Assembly (NCBI GenBank): GCA_024641465.1
Contig: JAHEDB010000143.1
Location: 1-6,237, forward strand
Reading direction: 5' to 3'
Origin: Chromatiales bacterium
GTDB lineage: Bacteria > Pseudomonadota > Gammaproteobacteria > UBA6429 > Thiohalophilaceae
DNA length: 6,237 bases
The position numbers and the translations under genes are program-made. How positions within the stretch are numbered: the stretch's first letter is position 1; each line of letters begins with the position of its first letter. The notes beneath the pieces are model-generated. The model did no database searches. It saw only the letters and a program-made list of their open reading frames with translations, and was not told the DNA's origin. Shown here one piece after another: positions 1-6,237 of the stretch.

Positions 1-141
1 TGCGATAAAGGCCTTGCTGAGCGGGTCATTCAATACCACGCTGAGGCCGTTGGCCTCCATGGCCATTCTCAAATAGATACGCTGCGACTGCTCATGTGAT
101 GCAATGGCAATGTTGATGTTGCCCAGTTCCGGTTCTTTCAT
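1..141 (-). CDS. Probable ChpB (CheB-like methylesterase), N-terminal fragment
   Basis: The first 47 codons of a gene that continues past the left edge of the window. The start is ATG at 141-139, with AAGGG six bases upstream. The protein begins MKEPELGNINIAIASHEQSQ, followed by RIYLRMAMEANGLSVVLND. This is the beta1-alpha1-beta2 pattern of a receiver-like fold: a hydrophobic strand, a polar turn, a helix, then 'NGLSVVLND'. The usual paired acidic residues after strand 1 are absent (ASHEQSQ), so it looks like a pseudo-receiver rather than a phosphorylated one. ChpB proteins of pil-chp clusters have such an N terminus before a CheB methylesterase domain, and chpB directly follows chpA in Pseudomonas. 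The identity is therefore inferred from position and N-terminal pattern; the catalytic domain is outside the window. If correct, it would demethylate the PilJ-type receptor. Another receiver-like regulator of the cluster is the main alternative. Confidence 0.6.
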   Translation of the reverse strand, partial: MKEPELGNINIAIASHEQSQRIYLRMAMEANGLSVVLNDPLSKAFIA

Positions 142-147
142 GTTTGG

Positions 148-152
148 CCCTT
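148..152 (-). promoter_or_regulatory. Ribosome binding site of the downstream gene
   Basis: On the minus strand AAGGG lies six bases before the ATG at 141-139, a normal Shine-Dalgarno spacing, and supports that start. It sits inside the 34-base gap (142-175) after the chpA stop. The gap holds no visible terminator hairpin or promoter, which fits co-transcription. Confidence 0.6.
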
Positions 153-175
153 AACACGCCCTGTCCTGCCAGTAT

Positions 176-3100
176 TCAGTGTCGTTGATCGAGCAACGAC
201 TGGATATTTTCCAGCAACTCACCTTCGCTAAAGGGTTTACCCATGTAGATATTGACCCCGATCTTGTCGGCGCGGTCGCGGTGTTTCTGGCCGGTGCGCG
301 AGGTGATCATGATGATCGGGATATGCTTCAAGCGCTCATCGTTACGCACGTTGGTGGCCAGTTCAAAACCGTCCATACGCGGCATTTCAACGTCGAGCAG
401 CATCACATCCGGTTGCATTTCCTGCAACTGTGCCAGGGCATCGACGCCGTCTTTGGCGGAGACCGCCCGATAGTTATTACGCTCCAGCAGGCGGGTGGTG
501 ACTTTACGCACGGTGATCGAATCGTCGATTACCATAATGACCGGATCCTGCGCCTTCTGCTCGATGACCTGCGGCGCAATGACCGGCTCGCTCACCAGCT
601 CTTCCTGGATGGCGGCGGCACGAATCAACACGCCGAGGTCGATGATCAATACCACGCTGCCATCACCCATGATGGTGGCGCCGGCGATACCACGCATGGT
701 GCTCAACTGTGGACCGACCGGCTTGACGACAATTTCGCGGCTGCCGATCAGGTTATCGAGCTGTACCGCGGCGCGGTATTCACCACTACGCACCAGCAAC
801 AGTGGTACGCGGCTGCGGTCCTGCGGGATGTGGGGTTGGGAGATACCCATGGCCGAACCGAGGTGCATGAACGGATAGTCCTGCCCCAGCCATTGGTAAA
901 CCGGTTTGTCCTGATCATACAGGGCTTGCAGTTGCTCGGTGCTGATACGTTCGACACCCTCGACGCTAAGCAGCGGCAGGGCGAAGGTTTCTTCACCGAC
1001 CAGCACCATCAGGGCACGAGTCAGTGACAGGGTCAGCGGCAGGCTGACGGTAAAGGTCGAGCCGTTGCCCTGTTCGGTTTCGATATGTAACAGACCGCCT
1101 AGTTGTTTGATCTCGTTGTTGACCACATCCATACCGACACCGCGACCGGCGATCTGGGTCACTTCATCGGCGGTACTGAAACCCGACTCCATAATGAGGT
1201 CAAAGAGAATTTCTTTAGTGACATGACTGTCCGGTTTCAGCTTGCCCTTCTCGAGGGCCTTCTTCTGGATCGCCGCCATGTCGATACCGGCGCCATCATC
1301 GGACAGGGTCAACACGATATCGGCGCCCTCGCGTGACAGGCCGAGGTTGATCTGGCCTGTCTCCTGCTTGTGCGCGGCGCGACGTTGGGATGGTGATTCC
1401 ACACCGTGCGCCACCGCGTTGCGCAGCATGTGTTCCAGTGCGGGCAGCATGCGCTCCAGCACGGTACGATCGATTTCACTATCGGCGCCGTGCAGATGTA
1501 ACTCGGCATGCTTGCCCAGTTCTTCCGCGGTCTGCCGCACGATACGCCGCAGACGGTTGGCCTGGCTGCTGAACGGCACCATGCGGGTACGCATCAGGCC
1601 TTCCTGCAATTCGGTATTGACCCGCGATTGCTGCACCAGCAGTGTTTCAGACTCACGGGTCAGCCCCGCCAGGATGGCGCGCAAGCTATCAAGGTCATTC
1701 AAACTTTCCATCATGCCGCGCGACAACTGCTGCATCTGGGTAAAGCGGTCAAACTCCAGAGGATCAAAATCCTCCTGGTTATGACTAAAGGAGTCTTCGG
1801 TACGATACTGGATCTGCGCCTCGGCCTCCATTTCAAACTTACGCAGCTGCTCGCGCAGACGATCAACCGTGTCGTCCAGTTCCTGCAGGTTGTAACGGAA
1901 GGCATTGGTCTGCTGTTCCATGCGGGAACGATAGATGCTTACCTCACCGGCAAAGTTAACCAGGTTATCGAGTAGCTCGGAACGCACCCTGACCAGCTCT
2001 TTGGCAGGCAGGCGATCGGCTGGCAACTGTTCTTCCGGGGTTTGTTGCAACTCCTGCCTTTCGATTTTTCTGAGTGAATTCATTGGCACGACATTATTCG
2101 GCACGGGTCGTGCGCCACTGTCGGTCTCCACCGCAACCAGTTCCAGACCTTTCACGGGTTCGGCTGGCGGCTCGTCCGCTATTTCGACGTCTTCCCCGGC
2201 ATCGAGCCCGGCTGTATCGATCGGTTCACTGACCGGTTCACCACTCAGCAGACTGGCCACCATGGCAATGATGTTATCCGCCGCGCCAAGCGGCGTCTTG
2301 GCCATGACCTGATCGAGCATATTGACCAGCGCATCCTGGGCGGCGAGTAAAATATGAAACGCCTGTTCCGACATCTCCAGTCGGCCATCGACAATCGCCT
2401 CCAGCATGGATTCAATACTGTGACTGAGATCGCCCATTTCGATCAGCCCCGCCAGGCGGGCTCCGCCCTTGAGGGTATGCAACAGGCGTTGCATAACGGC
2501 GATATATTCCGGGTTCTGCTTATCATCTGACCACTGATGCAGGGTCTGATCACTCTCATCGAGGATCTCGGCGGCCTCTTCCAGGAAAATAGCCAGCAAC
2601 TCTTCATCGTGCTCCGCTTGCTGACCGCTAGCCTGCCTTTGCTTACCCCTGATCGGTTGCATCTGAGTAACATTGGAATCAGCAAGCGCAACCTGGTCGG
2701 CGTCGGCCGCCACCGGTTCAAGACGATACAGCCCCTCGATCGTTTGCAGCAGCGCATGATGATCCGGCAAGGCGGCATCCTGCTTATCCAGCAAGGCAAT
2801 CGACTTTTCGGAAAAATCGATGCAGCCTATCAACATCCTGACGGCCTCTTCCGGGACACCAAGCTCGCCCGTGGCCAGATGCTGGGCATATTTTTCCACC
2901 TGACCGAACAATCCCGCCAGTGTTGGCACGGTAGCGGTGCGTGAGCATCCCGTCAGGGTATGCACCGCCCGGATCAGTTTTGGGTTGGCGGTCCGGTCGA
3001 CGTCATCGCGCCAGCCTTCAATATAACTGTGCAGTGCGGCGAGATGGCTTTCCACTTCTTTGCGATAGATATCTAGCAGGGTCTTGTCCATGGCCGGGGC

Positions 3101-6100
3101 AAGACTATCCGACTCGGGCAACTCGATGATCAGCGTCTTATCAGCCGATTCAGCAGACTCCTTCACGGCCTTGACCGTCTTACCCTGACCAAGCGCCTCG
3201 GCCTGCTGCATCAGGGCATAGATCGCCTGACCCGGTTTGTCACCCGCGACATACATCTCCAGTAAGTCCGGCAGGTTCTCAATCGACTGCTGTAACAGGT
3301 CGTACATCACCGGTCCCGGTTCGATGGTTTTGTCGATCACCCGGTTGAGCATATTTTCAAAGGCCCAGGCAAACTCACCGATATCCGCCGCACCGACCAG
3401 GCGGCCACTGCCCTTGAGGGTATGAAAGGAGCGGCGTAACTCACGCAACGATTCTTCATCCGCCGGATTGGCACTCCAGATCGGCAGTAGCCGTGCAATA
3501 TTGCCGTGCTCCTCTCGCGCCTCTTCGATAAAGATCTCCATGATCTCATCATCAATTTCATCCGGCAGTTGCACGGCCCTGGCGGGTTTGTTAGCTGGCG
3601 TAGGGGGTGTGGCGGGAGGTGGAGCAGCTTGTACAGCTTGTTCAACGACCTCACTCGGCTGGGCATTTGTATTGAATAATTCACCCAGGGTGACATTCGC
3701 CAGTTGCAATATATTCCTTATGTCATCGGTCAGTTCCGATTCACCATCCTGCACCGCCTTGATAACGGCGATCATGTCCTTGGTAATTTGCGCGACATCT
3801 TCCTGCTCGGTCGCCTTGGCAAACTGTTTGATCTCTTTCAGATCTTTTTGCAGTTTGCGGGAAAGTTTTTTATTGTCGGCAGCCTGATACCACTCGCTCA
3901 GCTGTGCTTCGAGTTCAGCTGTTGCTATCGGCGGCGTCAACTTTTTTGTCGGTCTGGTCTCTACCGCGGTGGCACGCTCATCGCTCATCGGCGACAGTAT
4001 CAGTTCGTCGATCTCCGCCAGACCGGTGTCCTGCCCGTCATCGATCGATAGCGACGGCATCTTGGTCATATCCAGCAGGGCGCTATCGAATTCGATCTCC
4101 TGGGTTACATTTGAGGTATTTTGCGCAGCATCGCCAGGAGCAAACTGGGCCGAGTACTCATCAATCGAGGCATCCAGTTCCAGCAAGGCGCTGTCAAAAT
4201 CGATCTCCTGGGTTTCGTTCGATGTATTGCCCGTGGTCGATAAATCACCGACAGTTTCGTCTTGTAGTGACTCGATGGAGGCATCCAGCTCCAGCAGGGC
4301 GCTGTCTAGATCGATCTCCTGAGTATCATTTGATGTATTCCCGGCTGGCGCATCAATCTGGCTATCGGACAGTTCTTCCACGGAGATCATCGAACTGTCG
4401 AGTTCATATTGCTGGCCATCGTCACCCGCAGTATGCTTCGCCAGTTCCTTCTCAAAGTCGGCCAGGGACAATTCGGAGGTCGACATGTCCGACAGATCGA
4501 TATCCATCAAATCAGCGCTGTCATCCCTGCCAAGATCAAAATCCGGGGAGCCCAGATCGATCATGGTGTCATCGGTTTGCGGTACGAGATGGACCGGGGC
4601 CTCAAGATTGTTCTGTGTATCGGCCAGGCCTTCTTCCTCGGCCGGAGCGGCACTTGTCTCATCCTGCGCCTGCTTGCCGCCCACCCCGATGAAGGCCAGG
4701 CGTTCCGCCGCGACATTCAGAATACTGTCGGGGTTGCCCCATTGGCCGGATACGGAATCCATAAAGTATTCGATACTGCTGATCGCATCGGCCAGGGCAT
4801 CCATCTGTGCCGGGTCCTGGATCCGCCTGGCACCGATCATGGCCGTCTGAATGTAGTCGCGACAACCGGCGATCAATTCGGCCGCCCTTGGCATATCGAG
4901 CATGTCGAAGCTGCCGCGAATCTGATCCAGCAGTTCGGGGACATCGGTAATCAGGGTGATATTGCGCGGCATGTCGATAAACAGACTCAGCGACTCTTTT
5001 ACCTTGGCCATATTGGCGCGGGCCTCGGTCATCACTGAATCGATCAACTGATGTTGCTGGGTCTCGGCTGTCAACTCTTCAGCTTGCCCACCGGCCTTTT
5101 CAGTCGGCTTGACGATATTACCCTGTAACAGGGCCTCGATGCTCAGCAGGGTATCGGCAACGCCCATCAGGCCGGCTTCATCGAGAGCCGTTTCACCTGC
5201 CGCGATGCCCTTCAGCACCACAATTTGTTCCTGAATGTCCTTGCGTTGTTTGCCAAAGCCGAGCATGCCGAGGGTATCGGCAATCTGCGACAGATCATCC
5301 GCCATGCGCGGCAGCAGGCTTAAATCCTTTTCCTCGACCCGTACCAGTACGTCCAGCGCATCCTTGACCTGTAACAGGTTGTCGAGCAGGACGGTCGATA
5401 CGGTCTGCATCAGATCCGCATTCGGACCGGTCAGGTCGACCCGCGCCTGTTCGAGGGTCTCGGCATCGGGCAGGGCCTCGGCCAGTTTGAATTTCTTTTT
5501 CAGTTCATTGACGCGTTCGCCAGTGGATGAGGCACTGGCGACATAATAGAGCAGGTTTTTTTCCAGCTCGGCCGGTGGTTCACTGGACAGCGCGGTTTCA
5601 CCATGGTCGATGATCTTTTTGATCTGTCGATCCACCTGCCCCATCAACAACTTGACCGCAACACTGGTTTCGATACCGCCCTGTTTGAGGGCCTCGATCA
5701 CACCACTGGCAGACCACAGCACGCGATTGACCTCGGGGTCATTGGCCGATTCACGCAACTCTTCGATCACACTATTGATTTTTTGCAGGCCGCCTTTCGG
5801 ATCGCTGTCACGGAACCAGTCGAGCAGACCACGGTGATAGGTGTGACGTAATTTTTTCGCCAGCGCCGACAGGGTTTCAGATCGAGCGGCGGTCGATACC
5901 GGCAGTTCGACATCCAGATCGGGGGTGAATAGCGCACTCTCGCTCAACAGGGGCTGACCACGTGCCGCACGCAGTTCATTCAGCAAGGGTAGCAACACCA
6001 TGGGAATATCTTTGTAGCCGGACTGCAGGCGTTCAAGATAGTCCGGCAACTGCCACATGGCCTGCATCATGACTTCATAGATATCGTCACGGCCGTCGAT

Positions 6101-6237
6101 CTTGCCGGTTTCCAGGTCACGGGCGAGCAGTTCCAGCTCTTCCGCCAGCATGGCCGCGCCGTACAGTTCCACCATCTGCAGGGTGCCGCGCACCTGATGA
6201 ATAAGATTGGTAATGAGTTTTAGCTGGGTCGTCTCGG
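176..6237 (-). CDS. chpA: ChpA/PilL-type hybrid sensor histidine kinase (multi-HPt CheA), 5'-truncated by window edge
   Basis: A giant CheA-type kinase that, in Pil-Chp systems, couples the PilJ receptor and CheW-like adaptors to PilG/PilH-type response regulators and so controls type IV pilus extension, retraction and twitching. It is cytoplasmic: no membrane segment or signal peptide is visible. Domains: FimL-like N terminus (up to about 500), acidic linker (505-755), degenerate HPt-like unit (756-845), HPt domains with H924, H1078 and H1239, dimerisation (1398-1540), HATPase (1541-1720), CheW (1721-1862), receiver (1883-2003; D1934). It ends in TGA at 178-176. The frame stays open upstream of the GTG at 6193: the residues before it read ETTQLKLITNLIHQ and run directly into a conserved ChpA/FimL segment (RGTLQMVELYG), so the true start is beyond 6237. 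At over 2,019 residues it is far longer than classical CheA, though somewhat shorter than P. aeruginosa ChpA as I recall it (about 2,470). No frameshift is seen. Confidence 0.95.
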   Translation of the reverse strand, partial: ETTQLKLITNLIHQVRGTLQMVELYGAAMLAEELELLARDLETGKIDGRDDIYEVMMQAMWQLPDYLERLQSGYKDIPMVLLPLLNELRAARGQPLLSESALFTPDLDVELPVSTAARSETLSALAKKLRHTYHRGLLDWFRDSDPKGGLQKINSVIEELRESANDPEVNRVLWSASGVIEALKQGGIETSVAVKLLMGQVDRQIKKIIDHGETALSSEPPAELEKNLLYYVASASSTGERVNELKKKFKLAEALPDAETLEQARVDLTGPNADLMQTVSTVLLDNLLQVKDALDVLVRVEEKDLSLLPRMADDLSQIADTLGMLGFGKQRKDIQEQIVVLKGIAAGETALDEAGLMGVADTLLSIEALLQGNIVKPTEKAGGQAEELTAETQQHQLIDSVMTEARANMAKVKESLSLFIDMPRNITLITDVPELLDQIRGSFDMLDMPRAAELIAGCRDYIQTAMIGARRIQDPAQMDALADAISSIEYFMDSVSGQWGNPDSILNVAAERLAFIGVGGKQAQDETSAAPAEEEGLADTQNNLEAPVHLVPQTDDTMIDLGSPDFDLGRDDSADLMDIDLSDMSTSELSLADFEKELAKHTAGDDGQQYELDSSMISVEELSDSQIDAPAGNTSNDTQEIDLDSALLELDASIESLQDETVGDLSTTGNTSNETQEIDFDSALLELDASIDEYSAQFAPGDAAQNTSNVTQEIEFDSALLDMTKMPSLSIDDGQDTGLAEIDELILSPMSDERATAVETRPTKKLTPPIATAELEAQLSEWYQAADNKKLSRKLQKDLKEIKQFAKATEQEDVAQITKDMIAVIKAVQDGESELTDDIRNILQLANVTLGELFNTNAQPSEVVEQAVQAAPPPATPPTPANKPARAVQLPDEIDDEIMEIFIEEAREEHGNIARLLPIWSANPADEESLRELRRSFHTLKGSGRLVGAADIGEFAWAFENMLNRVIDKTIEPGPVMYDLLQQSIENLPDLLEMYVAGDKPGQAIYALMQQAEALGQGKTVKAVKESAESADKTLIIELPESDSLAPAMDKTLLDIYRKEVESHLAALHSYIEGWRDDVDRTANPKLIRAVHTLTGCSRTATVPTLAGLFGQVEKYAQHLATGELGVPEEAVRMLIGCIDFSEKSIALLDKQDAALPDHHALLQTIEGLYRLEPVAADADQVALADSNVTQMQPIRGKQRQASGQQAEHDEELLAIFLEEAAEILDESDQTLHQWSDDKQNPEYIAVMQRLLHTLKGGARLAGLIEMGDLSHSIESMLEAIVDGRLEMSEQAFHILLAAQDALVNMLDQVMAKTPLGAADNIIAMVASLLSGEPVSEPIDTAGLDAGEDVEIADEPPAEPVKGLELVAVETDSGARPVPNNVVPMNSLRKIERQELQQTPEEQLPADRLPAKELVRVRSELLDNLVNFAGEVSIYRSRMEQQTNAFRYNLQELDDTVDRLREQLRKFEMEAEAQIQYRTEDSFSHNQEDFDPLEFDRFTQMQQLSRGMMESLNDLDSLRAILAGLTRESETLLVQQSRVNTELQEGLMRTRMVPFSSQANRLRRIVRQTAEELGKHAELHLHGADSEIDRTVLERMLPALEHMLRNAVAHGVESPSQRRAAHKQETGQINLGLSREGADIVLTLSDDGAGIDMAAIQKKALEKGKLKPDSHVTKEILFDLIMESGFSTADEVTQIAGRGVGMDVVNNEIKQLGGLLHIETEQGNGSTFTVSLPLTLSLTRALMVLVGEETFALPLLSVEGVERISTEQLQALYDQDKPVYQWLGQDYPFMHLGSAMGISQPHIPQDRSRVPLLLVRSGEYRAAVQLDNLIGSREIVVKPVGPQLSTMRGIAGATIMGDGSVVLIIDLGVLIRAAAIQEELVSEPVIAPQVIEQKAQDPVIMVIDDSITVRKVTTRLLERNNYRAVSAKDGVDALAQLQEMQPDVMLLDVEMPRMDGFELATNVRNDERLKHIPIIMITSRTGQKHRDRADKIGVNIYMGKPFSEGELLENIQSLLDQRH
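185..547 (-). other. C-terminal receiver domain of ChpA (D1934)
   Basis: Residues 1883-2003 form a complete CheY-like receiver: acidic pair D1890-D1891 in VIDDS, phosphoacceptor Asp1934 in LLDVEMPRMDG (codon 394-392), Thr1964/Ser1965 in MITSR, and Lys1986 in MGKPF. It can be phosphorylated. In ChpA of P. aeruginosa this domain is known to exchange phosphoryl groups with HPt domains; the same role is likely here. Confidence 0.93.
608..2002 (-). other. CheA kinase core of ChpA: dimerisation, HATPase and CheW-like domains
   Basis: Dimerisation (1398-1540) begins VRVRSELLDNLVNFAGEVSI, typical of CheA, and ends EGLMRTRMVPF. It is longer than in classical CheA because of an acidic segment (about 1463-1486, with EDFDPLEFDRF). 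The HATPase has an N box HMLRNAVAHG (1588-1597, Asn1592), a G1 box DDGAGI (1632-1637), a G2 box GRGVGMDVV (1683-1691) and GNGSTF (1709-1714), so ATP binding is intact. The CheW-like domain (1721-1862, from TLSLTRALMV to VVLIIDLGVLI) should bind receptors or adaptor proteins. No inactivating change is seen. Confidence 0.93.
2288..2617 (-). other. HPt domain 3 of the C-terminal cluster (H1239)
   Basis: Residues 1193-1302 start with HDEELLAIFLEEAAEIL and carry LLHTLKGGARLAGL with His1239 (codon 2479-2477). It is fully canonical and lies nearest to the kinase core, as the P1 domain does in CheA, apart from an acidic Pro-containing linker (about 1303-1395). Confidence 0.9.
2774..3097 (-). other. 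HPt domain 2 of the C-terminal cluster, variant motif (H1078)
   Basis: Residues 1033-1140 start with MDKTLLDIYRKEVESHLAAL and carry AVHTLTGCSRTA. His1078 is kept, but the Lys of HxLKG is replaced by Thr and the following small Gly/Ser-Gly is CS. The fold is clearly HPt. Phosphotransfer may be slower or have a different partner preference; that is inference. Confidence 0.85.
3239..3556 (-). other. HPt domain 1 of the C-terminal cluster (H924)
   Basis: Residues 880-985 start with DDEIMEIFIEEAREE, the usual first helix, and carry RRSFHTLKGSGRLVGA with the phosphoacceptor His924 (codon 3424-3422) and the conserved Lys and Gly residues. All key features of an active HPt are present, so it is a likely substrate of the kinase core or a donor to receiver domains. 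Confidence 0.9.
3659..3928 (-). other. Degenerate HPt-like helical unit of ChpA
   Basis: Residues 756-845 form a helical block between two low-complexity linkers; the following one is Pro/Ala-rich (857-873). Its second half matches the length and pattern of the HPt domain that follows: LKEIKQ aligns with FHTLKG, and VQDGESELTDDIRNILQLAN aligns with the typical HPt end. Lys786 then sits where the phosphorylated His should be. The alignment is by eye and the first helix is poorly matched, so this is tentative. Confidence 0.4.
4067..4342 (-). repeat. Three-copy in-frame direct repeat (111/108-base period) in the acidic linker of ChpA
   Basis: Copies begin at residues 618, 655 and about 692: GNTSNDTQEIDLDSALLELD, GNTSNETQEIDFDSALLELD and NTSNVTQEIEFDSALLDM. 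The period is 37, then 36 residues. The repeat is also visible in DNA: 4281-4342 and 4170-4231 match at 53 of 62 bases by hand count, and 4071-4120 is a more diverged copy. Between the cores are less conserved Asp/Ser-rich spacers. The region is strongly acidic and probably disordered or made of short amphipathic helices (DSALLELDASI). A role as a flexible tether or binding motif is inference. Confidence 0.85.
4690..6237 (-). other. FimL-like N-terminal region of ChpA with degenerate phosphotransfer-like units
   Basis: An all-helical region up to about residue 500. The N-terminal part of ChpA is known to be homologous to the scaffold protein FimL, and 'RGTLQMVELYGAA' and 'NLLYYVASA' (214-222) look like that family. 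A similar helix recurs. Aligned by eye on HxLKG, the phosphoacceptor position holds His in HQVRGTL (6199-6197), Ser302 in SQIADTLGML, Asp423 in DQIRGSFDML and, more weakly, Trp160 in WSASG. Most of these units therefore cannot be ordinary His phosphocarriers. They probably act as docking or structural domains. Confidence 0.65.

Noticed and set aside
142..175. A possible terminator or promoter between chpA and the next gene
   Set aside because: The 34-base gap has no convincing hairpin with a T tract and no clear -35/-10 pair; only a ribosome binding site is supported.
179..1027. A 282-codon open frame on the plus strand, antisense to the receiver and CheW domains of chpA
   Set aside because: It starts with GTG just outside the chpA stop and lies wholly over well-conserved kinase domains. 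Its translation has no recognisable domain, and such shadows are common in GC-rich genes with strong codon bias.
3904..4692. A 262-codon open frame on the plus strand, antisense to the acidic linker
   Set aside because: The product is Arg/Ser/Pro-rich and low in complexity, as expected for the reverse of an Asp/Leu-rich repeat region. No start signal or family resemblance is seen.
176..6193. Fusion, assembly error or frameshift to explain the unusual length of the gene
   Set aside because: The order FimL-like region, HPt array, CheA core, CheW, receiver is the normal ChpA/PilL architecture, and the frame is unbroken with all kinase and receiver motifs intact.
1..6237. A wholly new biological system
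   Set aside because: The window fits a known pil-chp chemosensory operon. The variations noted are within that family, and no other gene or non-coding structure is left unexplained.

Overview
The window is almost entirely one very long minus-strand gene. It encodes a ChpA/PilL-type hybrid histidine kinase, the signalling core of the Pil-Chp chemosensory system that controls type IV pili and twitching motility. The gene runs from the stop codon at 176-178 to the right edge of the window and is still open there, so its 5' end lies outside. About 2,019 codons are visible with no frameshift or internal stop. Residue numbers below count from the Val codon (GTG) at 6193-6191 as residue 1, so codon n covers 6196-3n down to 6194-3n. 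This numbering is a convenience; that GTG is not the true start.

Domain order from N to C terminus (right to left in the window): a FimL-like helical N-terminal region with degenerate phosphotransfer-like units (about 6237-4690); a long acidic linker with a three-copy 36-37 residue repeat (about 4681-3929); a degenerate helical unit (about 3928-3659); three recognisable HPt domains (about 3556-2288); a linker; a CheA-type dimerisation domain (about 2002-1574); a HATPase (about 1573-1034); a CheW-like domain (about 1033-608); and a C-terminal receiver (about 547-185).

After a 34-base gap, a second minus-strand gene starts at 141 and leaves the window at base 1. Its 47 visible residues resemble a pseudo-receiver N terminus. 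The position directly after chpA suggests ChpB, the CheB-like methylesterase. The order chpA then chpB matches the Pseudomonas pil-chp cluster (pilGHIJK-chpABC). The genes are probably co-transcribed.

The family and gene order point to a gammaproteobacterium with type IV pili and moderately GC-rich DNA; the species cannot be told. No RNA gene, mobile element, CRISPR array or terminator is visible. The system is a known one. The less usual points are the mixture of residues at the phosphoacceptor positions and the internal acidic repeat.
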